In this document: piece after piece, positions 16,443-26,079 of the stretch | How the letters are laid out: the number at the start of each line of letters is the position of its first letter | Position numbering within the stretch: position 1 is the stretch's first letter | Source: Rhodococcus sp. IEGM 1409 | GTDB lineage: Bacteria; Actinomycetota; Actinomycetes; Mycobacteriales; Mycobacteriaceae | Reading direction: 5' to 3' | Assembly: GCF_030056735.1 (NCBI RefSeq) | Contig: NZ_JASHKN010000015.1 | Location: 44,221 to 108,220 of the forward strand | Length of the DNA stretch: 64,000 nucleotides | Translations under genes and position numbers: made by a program | The notes under the pieces: generated by a model | Databases searched by the model: none | The model's input: the letters and a program-made list of their open reading frames with translations, nothing else | Told to the model about the DNA's origin: nothing

Positions 16443-17807
16443 TCAGTTCCCCTGTGCTGCAGTGCGGATTGCGGTCTCGAGGACGGTCAATGCGTCGTCG
16501 AGCAGCTCCTCGGAGATGACCAGCGGCGGGAGCAGACGGATGACGTTGCCGTAGGTACCGCAGGTGAGGATCACGACGCCGGCAGCGAGGCAGTCAGCGG
16601 CGATCTTCTTGGTGATCTCGGCGTCCGGCTCCTGTCCACCGGGCTTGACCAGCTCGATGGCGAGCATGGCGCCGCGGCCGCGAACGTCACCGATGACGTC
16701 GAGTTCCTTTGCCAGTGCGTTCATTCGGCCGACGACAGTCGATTCGATGGTGCGTGCACGGCCACAGAGGTCGAGCTCACGCATCTGGTCGATGGACGCC
16801 AATGCAGCGGCGCAGGCGACGGGGTTACCGCCGTAGGTTCCACCGAGGCCACCGGGGTGGACGGCGTCGATGAGCTCGGCGCGGCCCGTGACAGCGGCGA
16901 GCGGCATGCCGCCGGCGATGCCCTTGGCGAGCGTGACCAGGTCGGGGACGATGCCCTCGTGATCGCTGGCGAACCAGGCGCCGGTACGAGCGAAGCCTGC
17001 CTGAACCTCGTCGGCGATGAAGACGACACCGTTTTCCTTGGCCCACGCGACGAGCGTCGGGAGGAATCCTTCTGCGGGAACGATGAATCCACCCTCGCCC
17101 TGGATCGGCTCGATGAGGATGGCGGCCGTGTTGGCAGCGCCGACCTGCTTCTCGATCATCGTGATGGCGCGCTGCGCGGCCTGCTCACCGGTGATCTTGG
17201 AACCGTCGATGTTGAGGCCCTCGCGGTACGGGTAGGACATCGGAACGCGGTAGACCTCGGGGGCGAACGGACCGAAGCCGCTCTTGTACGGCATGGACTT
17301 CGAGGTCAGTGCCATCGTGAGGTTGGTGCGGCCGTGGTACGCGTGGTCGAAGACGACGACTGCGTCGCGACCGGTTGCGTGACGGGCGATCTTGACGGCG
17401 TTCTCGACGGCTTCTGCGCCGGAGTTGAACAGCACGGAACGCTTCTCGTGATCACCGGGGGTGAGTTCGGCGAGACGCTCGGCGACCTCGATGTAGCCCT
17501 CGTACGGAGCGACCATGAAACAGGTGTGGGTGAAGTGTGCGACCTGATCCTGAACCGCGGACACGACGGCCGGGTTGGAAGCGCCGACGCTGGTCACGGC
17601 AATACCGGCACCGAGGTCGATCAGCGAGTTGCCGTCGACGTCGACGATGACTCCGCCGTCTGCGTCTGCGACGTAGACCGGGAGGGTGGATGCGACGCCT
17701 GCGCCGACGACCTTCTTACGACGTTCGGCGAGCGCAGCCGAGCGCGGGCCCGGGAACTCCGTGACGATGCGACGCTCCTGCGGAAGCCGGTATTCGATTG
17801 CACTCAT
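16443..17807 (-). CDS. gabT: 4-Aminobutyrate aminotransferase
   Basis: The protein has 454 residues from the ATG at 17807, preceded by GAGGGTGG. It is a class III PLP aminotransferase: FNSGAEAVENAVKIARHATGR, VVFDHAYHGRTNLTMALTSK, IQGEGGFIVP, FIADEVQAGFARTG and the PLP lysine in LVTLAKGIAGGMP. It moves the amino group of GABA to 2-oxoglutarate, giving succinate semialdehyde and glutamate. It is cotranscribed with gabD and divergent from a PucR regulator with a large palindrome between them. Activity on 5-aminovalerate is possible, as in DavT. Confidence 0.92.
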   Translation of the reverse strand: MSAIEYRLPQERRIVTEFPGPRSAALAERRKKVVGAGVASTLPVYVADADGGVIVDVDGNSLIDLGAGIAVTSVGASNPAVVSAVQDQVAHFTHTCFMVAPYEGYIEVAERLAELTPGDHEKRSVLFNSGAEAVENAVKIARHATGRDAVVVFDHAYHGRTNLTMALTSKSMPYKSGFGPFAPEVYRVPMSYPYREGLNIDGSKITGEQAAQRAITMIEKQVGAANTAAILIEPIQGEGGFIVPAEGFLPTLVAWAKENGVVFIADEVQAGFARTGAWFASDHEGIVPDLVTLAKGIAGGMPLAAVTGRAELIDAVHPGGLGGTYGGNPVACAAALASIDQMRELDLCGRARTIESTVVGRMNALAKELDVIGDVRGRGAMLAIELVKPGGQEPDAEITKKIAADCLAAGVVILTCGTYGNVIRLLPPLVISEELLDDALTVLETAIRTAAQGN

Positions 17808-17869
17808 GTGACCACCCTCTCGGTTGTGTATTGCATTCGAGTATGCGACGCGCGAAGCACCGCAAGCAC

Positions 17870-17914
17870 TGCCGAAATGGATACCTGAAGCTTCGGGTCT
17901 ACTCCATATCGGCA
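17870..17914. promoter_or_regulatory. Large inverted repeat between gabT and pucR
   Basis: TGCCGAAATGG (17870-17880) and CCATATCGGCA (17904-17914) pair with one mismatch around an inner palindrome GAAGCTTC (17887-17894). The site is in the divergent promoter region, and the pucR start lies 22 bases beyond it behind a TAACCT -10-like element. It is the likely PucR binding site controlling gabTD. Confidence 0.65.
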
Positions 17915-17935
17915 ACGCCAGCTAACCTTGATCAG

Positions 17936-19453
17936 GTGACGGTTCCGATCTCGTGGCTCTTGCGCCAGAAACACCTCTCGCTGGCTCTGCTCACCGACCG
18001 AGCAGCTGCCACCCACCCCGTCACGTTTGCGCAGGCCACAGAGCTGACGGACCCCACTCCGTGGCTTTCCGGCGGCGAGTTGGTGCTCACCACCGGGCTG
18101 GCACTGGTAGGCGCGGACGCCACCGACTACAGCGAGTACATCGACCGTCTGGCCGCCGCAGAAGTTTCGGCTCTGGGTTTCGGGACCGGCCTTTCCCACG
18201 AGCGTGTGCCCGCAGACCTGATTGCCGCCGCCCGTAGCCGCGGACTCCCCCTGCTGGAAGTGCCGTTCACGACCCCGTTCGCGGCCGTCACGCGCGCGGT
18301 GATGACCCGCCTGAGCCAGCAGGAATACGAATCGGTACTGCGCGCGGCAGAAGTGCAGACTCGCATCACCCGGGTTGCGCTGCGCGGTGGCGTGTCGGCG
18401 ATCGTGCGTGAACTGGCCACAGCCACAAAGACTTCGGTGGCGTTTGTCGGGGATCGGATCACCGCGGTGCACCCGGCAAACCAGAAGTCGTTGATCACCG
18501 AGGTTCGCGCGGTCGCGGCCACCACCCGCGATCCCAACGCTCCGGCGTCGATCTCGCAGAGCACACCCGAACGGACGTTGACACTGTCCCCCGTCGGAGT
18601 GACCGACAGTTGGCACGGCTACCTCGCCATGGCAGGAGCCGGGCCCCTGAGCAACATCGACAGAGTGCTGCTCGGGCATGCCGTCTCGTTGCTCACCCTC
18701 GAACTCGAGAAGCCGGTTCGCCTACGCGCCGAGCGAACCCGACTCAACGCCATGGCTTTCGGGCTTCTGCTCGACGGCCGAATCCCCGAGGACGGCGTGC
18801 CGTCGTACCTGGACGAAGCGAGCGACACTCACGGAAACGTTCGTGTCGTCCACGTTCGCGGATCCGGACTCGGGCCCGTTCTTCGCGAACTCGACAACGC
18901 TCTCGCCCGGGCAGGCCGGCCGCTTTTCGCCCAATCCGAAGACGGCGCGCTGACCGTACTCCTTCGCGGAACCGACACCATCGACACAGCCAAAACGCTA
19001 CTGGCGCAACTCTCCCCCGCCGAGGCAAAAGCTGTGCGGGCCGGAATCAGCACCCCTCACCGTCTTCTCGACGCACCCCGCGCACTCGTCCAGGCCCGCG
19101 CCGCAGCCAACCTTACGACGGCCACGGCGCGCATTCTCGAGTTCGACGCCCTGAGCGGGTCGACAATTCTGGCGTCCGAGCCTGCCCGCGAGGCATTGAT
19201 CGCCATGGCTGCGGACACCATCCCGGTGCTGACCGAACACGACCAGGCACACGGGACCGCACTGGTCGCGTCATTGCGCGCCTATCTCGAGGCAAACGGC
19301 CAATGGGAGTCGGCCGCAGCCGAACTCGGGGTTCATCGGCACACCCTCCGAGGTCGCATCGCTCGCATCGAGGAACTGCTGCAATGCGACCTCGGGCAGG
19401 CCAGGGTCAGAGCCGAACTGCTGCTCTCACTACTCGCCTGGGAGGGCCGCTGA
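17936..19453 (+). CDS. PucR-family transcriptional regulator of the GABA operon
   Basis: The protein has 505 residues from the GTG at 17936 (VTVPISWLLRQKHLSL), possibly translated from a near-leaderless mRNA. It has an N-terminal PucR/purine-catabolism sensor domain (TPWLSGGELVLTTGLAL), a central GGDEF-like-fold region and the C-terminal PucR HTH (SLRAYLEANGQWESAAAELGVHRHTLRGRIARIEELL). PucR regulators control nitrogen-compound catabolism, often as activators. Divergent placement next to gabT with a shared palindrome makes it the likely GabTD regulator. Its end overlaps the convergent gdh by 24 bases. Confidence 0.9.
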   Translation: MTVPISWLLRQKHLSLALLTDRAAATHPVTFAQATELTDPTPWLSGGELVLTTGLALVGADATDYSEYIDRLAAAEVSALGFGTGLSHERVPADLIAAARSRGLPLLEVPFTTPFAAVTRAVMTRLSQQEYESVLRAAEVQTRITRVALRGGVSAIVRELATATKTSVAFVGDRITAVHPANQKSLITEVRAVAATTRDPNAPASISQSTPERTLTLSPVGVTDSWHGYLAMAGAGPLSNIDRVLLGHAVSLLTLELEKPVRLRAERTRLNAMAFGLLLDGRIPEDGVPSYLDEASDTHGNVRVVHVRGSGLGPVLRELDNALARAGRPLFAQSEDGALTVLLRGTDTIDTAKTLLAQLSPAEAKAVRAGISTPHRLLDAPRALVQARAAANLTTATARILEFDALSGSTILASEPAREALIAMAADTIPVLTEHDQAHGTALVASLRAYLEANGQWESAAAELGVHRHTLRGRIARIEELLQCDLGQARVRAELLLSLLAWEGR

Positions 19454-22400
19454 GCGCTCCGCAGCGTGCACCGAAGCGAAGCTGGACGCACCGCGGACGA
19501 GTAGTTCCAGTTCGGCGTCGACCGTGCAGAGCCGTGCTGTGTCCAGCGCTCCGCTGCGGCTCACGCTCGACATCAAGGCCGTGAACCGGCGCACCGCTTG
19601 CGGATTGGCGGCGGTCCACAACGCGACTACATCCGAAACACCTTCACCGAGCGCTCCGGACACGAGGTCCGCGAAACGCGCCGTCAACCTGGCATGGACG
19701 GCAGCGCTGCCCATGACCTCCCAATGCGAGGCACCGACAGCGACATCGACGCCACCGAGAACATCGCCCAGATCGAGAGCGTCGGAGAGTTCCCGGTAGA
19801 TCGCCGCCGCGGCCGCGACCGTCGTATTCTCCTGCAGTGCAATGTCCGCCAGGGCGAGCGCTCCGAAGGACGCCTCGATACGGTCGCTTGCCGACAAGCC
19901 TTCGGTGAGAGCCCGCACCGGAGCGGCCCATCGATCGATGTCGGCGCGCGGGTTCACGGTGAACCGGCCGGCGGCACCCGGGCGGCGCAACACCCAGCTC
20001 ATCTCGGATTCCAACAACTGCTGCAAGCGATCGAGAGCCTTCAACTGCTCGGTGGCACTGAGATCGGACTTCAAGATCTCGCGTCGAAGGTCCTCCGTAC
20101 CAAGCACTTCGCTGACCACAGCGTAGGCCAGAGCCGCTTCCGGACTGCGAACTCCGAGGTGTTCCTCGAGCCGGAACAGAACACCGGGTCCGACGCGGTT
20201 GACCAGTTCGTCGACCACCGAGGTGATGATGATGTCGCGGCCCAACCGGTGTGCGCGGACTGCGTCCGGTGCTGCCTCGACGACGGAGAGCGGGAAGTAC
20301 TGAGGAAGGCGATCGGCGAAGATCTGGTTGTCCGGGACGGTCGACGCCCCCAACTCCGCCGTCAGTACGTTCTTCGACTGTGCTACCAGCACAGCAAGTT
20401 CCGGCCGCAGGAGACCCTGACCGGCACGCGCCCTGACCGCCAGAGCCTTGGCGTCCGGCAATGATTCTTCGAGTCGCTTCATCGCACCTGCCGAGACCAG
20501 GTTCTCGATCAACCGCTCGTGCTGATCGAGCAAGGCGGGAGCGCGGTGCTCGGCCAGGCTGATTGCGAGGGTCTGATCTTCACTGGCCTCGAGCACCGAA
20601 GCGGCTACCTCGTCCTGAGCGGCCGCAAGCAGTTCATTGCGCGAGGTCGCGTCCAACGCTGCGAGTGCGATCTTGATGTTGACCTCACGGTCCGAGGTGG
20701 CCACGCCGGCCGCGTTGTCGATGAAGTCGGCGTTGATTCGGCCACCGCCAGCGGCGTATTCGATGCGGGCTCGCTGGGTGAACCCGAGGTTGCCGCCCTC
20801 ACCCACCACCGTCGCACGCAACTCGTCACCACTGACGCGAACTGCGTCGTTGGACGGATCGGCTGCGTCGACGTTGCTTTCGGTCGACGCTTTCACGTAG
20901 GTACCGACGCCGCCGTTCCACAACAGGTCCACCGGAGCGCACAGGATCGCTCGGATCAGTTCCTGAGGGGTCAGCTTCTCCTCCCTGATGCCGAGGGCCT
21001 GACGCGCCTCGAGCGGAAGGCGGATCGACTTCGCGCTGCGCGGCCAGACGCCACCACCCGGCGACATCACGGTGCGGTCGAAGTCGTCCCAGGACGAGCG
21101 CGGCACGGTGAAGAGCCGAGCGCGCTCGGCAAACGTCGTCTCGGTGTCGGGGTTCGGGTCGATGAAGATGTGACGGTGATCGAATGCCGCGACCAGACGG
21201 ATCTTGTGCGAGAGCAACATTCCGTTGCCGAACACGTCGCCGGACATGTCGCCGATGCCCGCGACGGTGAAGGGATCGGTGTCGATGTCGAGGTCACGTT
21301 CGGCGAAGTGGCGTCGTACCGCTACCCAGGCGCCGCGAGCGGTGATGCCCATAGCCTTGTGGTCGTACCCTGCCGAACCGCCGGAAGCAAAAGCGTCGCC
21401 GAGCCAGAAACCACGCTCGACGGCGATGCCGTTAGCGACGTCGGAGAACCGTGCAGTCCCCTTGTCGGCCGCCACGACCAGGTAGGAGTCTTCGCCGTCG
21501 TACTCGATCACTTCGGCCGGATGTACTGCAGCGCCGTCGACGATGTTGTCCACCACGTCCAGCAGGCCGCGAATGAAGGTGCTGTACGACTCCTGCACCT
21601 GCGCCGGAGTCGGGGACGACGTGCCACGAACCACGAACGCGCCCTTGGCTCCCGAAGGAACGATCGGCGAATTCTTCACGCTCTGGGTCTTCATGAGGCT
21701 CAGGGCCTCGGTACGGAAGTCCTCGGACCGATCCGACCAGCGCAGGCCACCGCGGGCGACGGAGGAGCTACGCAGATGCACGCCTTCGACATTGGGTGCG
21801 CTGACGTAGATCTCGCGGAAGGGAACGGTCTTCTGCGGGGTAGAGAGCAACTGCGAGTCGATCTTGAACGAAGCGTACGGCAGCGGTTCGCCGCTCTCGC
21901 CGCGCAGGTACCAGTTGGTGCGCAGAGTCGCCTGCAGAAACGAACGCACGCCACGCAAGACGCGATCTTCGTCGAGAGTGTCTGCCCCGTCGACTGATTC
22001 GTCGATGGCCGATGCCGCGGTAGCCACGGCTGTCTCACGCGATCCTGCTACGGCGGGATCGAAACGCGCGGTGAAGAGTTCGATCGCTTGACGTACGAAG
22101 AGTGGCTTCGCTGCCAACACTCCGACGATGTAGCTCTCGGACAACCCGATACGAGCCTGAGCGAGGAAACGGCACGCAGCGCGCAGCAACTCTGCGTCGC
22201 GCCACGTGATGTCTGCTCGTCCGATCAGCCTGGAGAAGGCGTCCATACGAGTCTGGCCGGTGATGACGGCTTCGAAGGCGTCCGCCATCTTCTCCAGCGC
22301 ACCGCCGTCGAAGGTGCTCGGCTCGAAGGTGAAGTAGTGCGCCGAGCCCAGAACGGTCGGGATCGGGCGGTGCGTCGAAACTCGGAGTCCGAGGGATTCG

Positions 22401-22621
22401 AAGTTCTCGCACAGATCGGAGAGGGAGGGCTCTCCGGACGGCCACAGCACCACGCAGGTCAGGTCACCACTGTTCCGGTCGTCACCCTGCCGGAAGACGA
22501 GTCGCTGACCCGCTGCTGCCAGTTCGGCGACCAGTTCGAGCGCCGGGTCACCGGGTCGATCACCGCCTGCCGGTCTCGATGCTGCAGCTGCGGTCTTGGT
22601 CGCCGATGATGTGCTCGCCAT
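19430..22621 (-). CDS. gdh: NAD-dependent glutamate dehydrogenase, ~115 kDa class
   Basis: The 1063-residue protein has the conserved core of large NAD-GDHs: SSVARGGLRWSDRSEDFRTEALSLMKTQSVKNSPIVPSGAKG, RGFWLGDAFASGGSAGYDHKAMGITARGAW, GIGDMSGDVFGNGML and VVGEGGNLGFTQRARIEYA. The length fits the L_115 class rather than a truncated L_180 enzyme. It converts glutamate to 2-oxoglutarate and ammonium. A strong CAGGAGGG precedes the ATG. Beside gabTD and an amino-acid monooxygenase, it would recycle the glutamate formed by GabT. Confidence 0.92.
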   Translation of the reverse strand: MASTSSATKTAAAASRPAGGDRPGDPALELVAELAAAGQRLVFRQGDDRNSGDLTCVVLWPSGEPSLSDLCENFESLGLRVSTHRPIPTVLGSAHYFTFEPSTFDGGALEKMADAFEAVITGQTRMDAFSRLIGRADITWRDAELLRAACRFLAQARIGLSESYIVGVLAAKPLFVRQAIELFTARFDPAVAGSRETAVATAASAIDESVDGADTLDEDRVLRGVRSFLQATLRTNWYLRGESGEPLPYASFKIDSQLLSTPQKTVPFREIYVSAPNVEGVHLRSSSVARGGLRWSDRSEDFRTEALSLMKTQSVKNSPIVPSGAKGAFVVRGTSSPTPAQVQESYSTFIRGLLDVVDNIVDGAAVHPAEVIEYDGEDSYLVVAADKGTARFSDVANGIAVERGFWLGDAFASGGSAGYDHKAMGITARGAWVAVRRHFAERDLDIDTDPFTVAGIGDMSGDVFGNGMLLSHKIRLVAAFDHRHIFIDPNPDTETTFAERARLFTVPRSSWDDFDRTVMSPGGGVWPRSAKSIRLPLEARQALGIREEKLTPQELIRAILCAPVDLLWNGGVGTYVKASTESNVDAADPSNDAVRVSGDELRATVVGEGGNLGFTQRARIEYAAGGGRINADFIDNAAGVATSDREVNIKIALAALDATSRNELLAAAQDEVAASVLEASEDQTLAISLAEHRAPALLDQHERLIENLVSAGAMKRLEESLPDAKALAVRARAGQGLLRPELAVLVAQSKNVLTAELGASTVPDNQIFADRLPQYFPLSVVEAAPDAVRAHRLGRDIIITSVVDELVNRVGPGVLFRLEEHLGVRSPEAALAYAVVSEVLGTEDLRREILKSDLSATEQLKALDRLQQLLESEMSWVLRRPGAAGRFTVNPRADIDRWAAPVRALTEGLSASDRIEASFGALALADIALQENTTVAAAAAIYRELSDALDLGDVLGGVDVAVGASHWEVMGSAAVHARLTARFADLVSGALGEGVSDVVALWTAANPQAVRRFTALMSSVSRSGALDTARLCTVDAELELLVRGASSFASVHAAERSAALPGE

Positions 22622-22651
22622 TGAACACCCTCCTGGAAATTATTGGATCCG

Positions 22652-22667
22652 AACACTTTCCAGTGTT
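22652..22667. promoter_or_regulatory. Short palindrome upstream of gdh
   Basis: AACACT-ttcc-AGTGTT lies 30-45 bases before the gdh start, in the promoter region. It may be an operator; nothing else identifies the regulator. Confidence 0.35.
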
Positions 22668-22687
22668 GCGTGGATCACCGGAAAGAG

Positions 22688-22727
22688 GTCGTGCCCGATA
22701 GGAGTACCAACCCCCATCGGGCACGAC
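22688..22727 (-). terminator. Hairpin terminator of the monooxygenase-amidase operon
   Basis: GTCGTGCCCGAT (22688-22699) and ATCGGGCACGAC (22716-22727) make a perfect 12-bp stem just after the monooxygenase stop. On the minus strand it is followed by CTCTTT. It separates this operon from gdh. Confidence 0.7.
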
Positions 22728-22748
22728 ATTTCGGCAGTTGCGGTGAGC

Positions 22749-24437
22749 TCAGTCGCCCAACCTGATCGGAGCGAGCTCCTCGAACACGTCGCCGGGTCCG
22801 GGATTCTCGGTTGGCGCAGCACCACCGAGATGGTTGACGACGCCCCACACCGCGTTGATCGCAGTCTGGATCGCGCCCTCGGCCCAGCCGGCGGTCCACG
22901 ACACGTCGTCACCGGCGAGGAAGATTCCCCGATGACGCGGTTCGAGATCATTCTGCACGAAGTGAGAGAACAGGCGCTCCTGGTACCGGTAGTGCCCCGG
23001 AAGGTTCGCCTTGAATGCGCCCATGAAGTCGCGCTCGGTTTCCCATGACAGCGTCACCGGACTCGAGATGATGTGGCTGCGGAAGTCCACGCCCGGGTAG
23101 ATCTCTTCGAGAGAGCGCAGCATGATGTTCATGCGCTCGGTGGCGTCGAGCGCCAGAAGCTTCAGCGAATCGTCCGACCAGGTGTACGACAAACAGATCA
23201 GGCCAGGCTTGCCCTCACCTTGATCGAGCAGGTACGTGCCGCGACTCATACGGTCGGTCAGTGTCATCGACACCGAATCACGGCCGGTCACGGGGTCCTT
23301 GTCCTTCCAGAACGGGCGGTCGACGAGTACGAACACCTTGGTCGAACCCATGTAGTGAGTTCGCTCGATCGCAGTCCAGTGGTCGATCGGGAACAGATCG
23401 TCGTCACACCTGATGTTGTTGAGCAGCATCCAACTCTGCACTGTTACAACGGCACTCGCGTAGGTGCGAATGTATCCGCCGGAGTCCGTGACCGTGATGT
23501 TGCCGGGCTCGGTACGCCGGAGTTCGGTGACGCGGGGACGCGTCTCGCCGTCGTTGAGCGAAGCGACCGTCGTACCGGCAGGCCAATGCGCCATGTGCGC
23601 CGGGGCGCGGTTCCACAACCGCATCGGCAGCTGCTGCGATCCACCCACGATGCCGCGGTGGTCGTCGTCGGCGGCCGTGATGACCACACGAAGGATTTCG
23701 AGAATCGAGTTGGGGTAGTCGGTATCCCAACCACCCGTACCGAATCCGACCTGCCCGAACACTTCCCGCATGTGGAATGACTTGAAATGCTTCGACGCGG
23801 CGAGGAATCCGTAGAAGGTCTGGTCGTCGTAGCGCACCACGAGGTCGTTCCAGATCCGCTTGATTTCTACGGTGTCGCGGTCACGAATGGCCTGCTGCAA
23901 CGGAATCAGATCCGCATGCTCTTCGAGAGTGCGCTGCCAGGCCTTTGCCACCTCGGTGTAGATCGGCGGCAAATCCTCGAGAGCGTGCGCGTAGTGGCTT
24001 TCGCCCTTGAGATCGATGACCGTGCTGGGCGTGACCTCGGCGAGGGGATTGGGGAACTCCTCGGTCTGCAGACCCAGTTCGTTCAGGTAGTGGAACAACG
24101 TCGTCGACGACGGTGGGAAACGCATTGCGCCCATCTCGGCGACTACTCCGGGGTGTCCGTCGAACTCGACCGACCGCATCCTGCCACCGATCTGATCGGC
24201 TTCGTAGACAATCGGTTTGAGACCGATTTTGAGCAACTCGTAGGCCGTGATCATGCCGGAGAGGCCGCCGCCGATCACGGCAACTTCGGTACCCAAGGCC
24301 AGATCGGGCACCGAGCCGAGCCCCGCCGGACTGGAGACGTAATCGTCGTACGGGAACGGGAAATCCGGCCCGAACATCGTGAGCGGCGGCTGCTTGCCCG
24401 GTTCCGAGGAACTGTCCGGAGCTACTGGGATGGTCAT
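22749..24437 (-). CDS. Flavin-dependent lysine/arginine 2-monooxygenase-like enzyme
   Basis: The 562-residue flavoprotein has the same length and the same opening (LTMFGPDFPFPYDDY...PAGLGSVP) as DavB-type L-lysine 2-monooxygenase. It has a Rossmann FAD motif (VAVIGGGLSGMITAYELLKIGLKPIVYEADQIGGRMRSV, about 52-90), AEMGAMRFPPSS, REVFGQVGFGTGGWDTDYPNS and a C-terminal FAD segment GIFLAGDDVSWTAGWAEGAIQTAINAVWG. The family turns basic amino acids into the one-carbon-shorter amide plus CO2. The overlapping downstream partner is an amidase and a ureohydrolase gene is nearby, so arginine to 4-guanidinobutanamide is the better guess. Lysine to 5-aminovaleramide is the alternative. Confidence 0.85.
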   Translation of the reverse strand: MTIPVAPDSSSEPGKQPPLTMFGPDFPFPYDDYVSSPAGLGSVPDLALGTEVAVIGGGLSGMITAYELLKIGLKPIVYEADQIGGRMRSVEFDGHPGVVAEMGAMRFPPSSTTLFHYLNELGLQTEEFPNPLAEVTPSTVIDLKGESHYAHALEDLPPIYTEVAKAWQRTLEEHADLIPLQQAIRDRDTVEIKRIWNDLVVRYDDQTFYGFLAASKHFKSFHMREVFGQVGFGTGGWDTDYPNSILEILRVVITAADDDHRGIVGGSQQLPMRLWNRAPAHMAHWPAGTTVASLNDGETRPRVTELRRTEPGNITVTDSGGYIRTYASAVVTVQSWMLLNNIRCDDDLFPIDHWTAIERTHYMGSTKVFVLVDRPFWKDKDPVTGRDSVSMTLTDRMSRGTYLLDQGEGKPGLICLSYTWSDDSLKLLALDATERMNIMLRSLEEIYPGVDFRSHIISSPVTLSWETERDFMGAFKANLPGHYRYQERLFSHFVQNDLEPRHRGIFLAGDDVSWTAGWAEGAIQTAINAVWGVVNHLGGAAPTENPGPGDVFEELAPIRLGD

Positions 24438-25279
24438 CTACGGTTCTCCTTGGAGACAGTTGTGACAGAACGGTCTGGATACAGATCGAGGCGTCGATCG
24501 TCGAGATGCGTATTGAGAGTGCGCGATTGCGCGATGGCGGCGGCAGCAAGATCCGCGAAGAGCAACTCCTGGCCACCCCCGGCCCTCGCCAACTCGGCAC
24601 CGTCGGGTGCGATGGCGCACGAGAGCCCGCAGTAGGTCAGGTCGGTTTCGGCACCGCAGCGATTGACGTAGGTGAGAAACATCTGACTCTCGTATGCGCG
24701 GGCCGGAACCACTTGCTGCGCAATGTGTTCGTACGGAGTCATCAAACCGGTCGGCACGATCAGCCATTCGGTTCCGGCGTCGGCGTGTGCCCGAACTGCT
24801 TCGGGAAATTCCACGTCGTAGCAGATCAACAATCCGCAGCGGATGCCCTCGAAATCGAACCCGACCACCAAGGTCTCACCTGGCCGGAAGTGCTCGCGGT
24901 CGAGCGTGCCGAACAGGTGCGTCTTGCGATAGTGCGCAAGCGAAGTGCCGGCGCTACCCACCACCTGCACGCTGTTGTAGACATCCCCCCCGTCGAGTTC
25001 GGCGTAGCCGTAGACGACTGCGATGCCCGCGCTGCGAGCAATCGCGGCGACGGAATCGAAGATCGGGCCGTCGGCCGGTTCCGCGCGCAGCGACACCAGT
25101 TCGCCGATGTCGTAGCCGATTGCGGACATCTCCGGCGTCAGGAGGATCTTCGCACCGGACGCAGCAGCCTCACGGGCTGCCGTATCGATCGCAGCGAGGT
25201 TGAACTCCACCGACGCAAAGGTGTCCGGTGTGGTGAGCGGACCTTGAAACAGGCCAACTCGGACAGAATCGACATGCAT
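24434..25279 (-). CDS. Carbon-nitrogen hydrolase (4-guanidinobutanamide or 5-aminovaleramide amidase)
   Basis: The protein has 281 residues from the ATG at 25279 behind GAAGGAGCG. The nitrilase-superfamily triad is intact: Glu50 in LLTPEMSAIG, Lys119 in HYRKTHLFG and Cys153 in LLICYDVEFPE. Its stop overlaps the monooxygenase start as ATGA, so the two are translationally coupled and should act in sequence, hydrolysing the amide made by the monooxygenase. The choice between guanidino- and amino-substrate rests on neighbours, not on residues I can read. Confidence 0.87.
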   Translation of the reverse strand: MHVDSVRVGLFQGPLTTPDTFASVEFNLAAIDTAAREAAASGAKILLTPEMSAIGYDIGELVSLRAEPADGPIFDSVAAIARSAGIAVVYGYAELDGGDVYNSVQVVGSAGTSLAHYRKTHLFGTLDREHFRPGETLVVGFDFEGIRCGLLICYDVEFPEAVRAHADAGTEWLIVPTGLMTPYEHIAQQVVPARAYESQMFLTYVNRCGAETDLTYCGLSCAIAPDGAELARAGGGQELLFADLAAAAIAQSRTLNTHLDDRRLDLYPDRSVTTVSKENRR

Positions 25280-25376
25280 GGTTCGCTCCTTCAGGAGTTC
25301 CGTGACGCCAATTTTCGACGGTGCGTGTGACGGGGACAACTACCAGCGTGACTGGTGCCGCCAATCGTGTCAACTC

Positions 25377-25390
25377 TTGTTTCCTAAGAA
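25377..25390. promoter_or_regulatory. TTGTTTCCTAAGAA motif upstream of the amidase operon
   Basis: TTGTTTCCTAAGAA lies between the XRE-cupin gene and the amidase start. A close match (CCTGTTTCCTGAAAG, minus strand) and a weaker one occur ahead of the ureohydrolase. A motif shared by two transcription units and flanking the regulator gene is a plausible XRE binding site. Confidence 0.5.
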
Positions 25391-25412
25391 TCAACATTTA
25401 CACAATCGAGTC

Positions 25413-26048
25413 TCACGAAGACGGAGCGCGGGGCCCTTCCGGCAACGCCGGATTCAGGACCCACAGAACCTTCGCCAGAACCGCGCCTTCGGCCTGAAAG
25501 CTGTGGTTGTGCGTGGGCGTGAACGTGAAGGAATCGCCCGCCGCAAGCACGACGTCCTCGGCGTCGACGGCCTCACCGTTCGGATCCGTCCGACCGCCCT
25601 CGAACGAGACCCGCAGGCCACCCTCGAGCACATGTACGAAGTTCACGTCGATCGGCAAGCTGTAGAACTCCTGACCGCTTCCGCCACCCGGCTCTAGCTC
25701 GCCGAGCAGCACCTGGATTCGACGCTCGTTGGTAGGCGTGAGCAGGTACTCCGTCATCTTTTCGCCGCCGAAGCTGATTTGCGGCATGGCGTCGGCGCGA
25801 ACCACTTCACCGGCGGACGCATTCTCGAACAGGGATCCGACGGGGATCTCGAGCACCGCACACACTTTGATCAGGGTCGCCACCGACGCGTTGACGTGAT
25901 CGCGCTCGAGTTTCGACAGGTACCCCTTGGTCACACCGCATGCCTCGGCCAGGTCGTCGAGGGTCAATCGCTTCGATTGGCGTGCCGCCTTGAGTCTCGC
26001 CCCGATGCGCGGACCGACCGGCACCACCGCTTCCTTCGCCTTGGCCAC
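25413..26048 (-). CDS. XRE-family regulator with C-terminal cupin
   Basis: The protein has 211 residues from the GTG at 26048, which has GGAG eight bases upstream; a GTG nine bases earlier would overlap that site. The HTH is [49 protein letters not shown] (about 19-67). The cupin is at about 120-205 ([38 protein letters not shown]). Such regulators sense a small ligand in the cupin and control amino-acid or polyamine catabolism. It lies between the amidase operon and the divergent ureohydrolase, so it probably controls both. Confidence 0.9.
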   Translation of the reverse strand: MAKAKEAVVPVGPRIGARLKAARQSKRLTLDDLAEACGVTKGYLSKLERDHVNASVATLIKVCAVLEIPVGSLFENASAGEVVRADAMPQISFGGEKMTEYLLTPTNERRIQVLLGELEPGGGSGQEFYSLPIDVNFVHVLEGGLRVSFEGGRTDPNGEAVDAEDVVLAAGDSFTFTPTHNHSFQAEGAVLAKVLWVLNPALPEGPRAPSS

Positions 26049-26079
26049 TGAACCCACTCCTTCACGACCGCCGTGTCCC

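Noticed and set aside
16383..17888. 501-residue plus-strand ORF opposite gabT
   Set aside because: gabT on the other strand has full aminotransferase motifs; the plus frame gives Asp/Gly/Val-rich sequence typical of antisense translation.
20519..21997. 492-residue plus-strand ORF opposite gdh
   Set aside because: It lies wholly within the conserved core of glutamate dehydrogenase and has no domain of its own.
19430..22621. N-terminally truncated 180-kDa glutamate dehydrogenase
   Set aside because: The length and strong start fit the separate ~115 kDa class, so no truncation needs to be assumed.
22749..25279. Indole-3-acetamide pathway (IaaM/IaaH) for auxin
   Set aside because: The flavoenzyme matches the lysine/arginine monooxygenase opening, and the amidase is nitrilase-type, not the amidase-signature type of IaaH. 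The ureohydrolase neighbour also points to basic amino acids.
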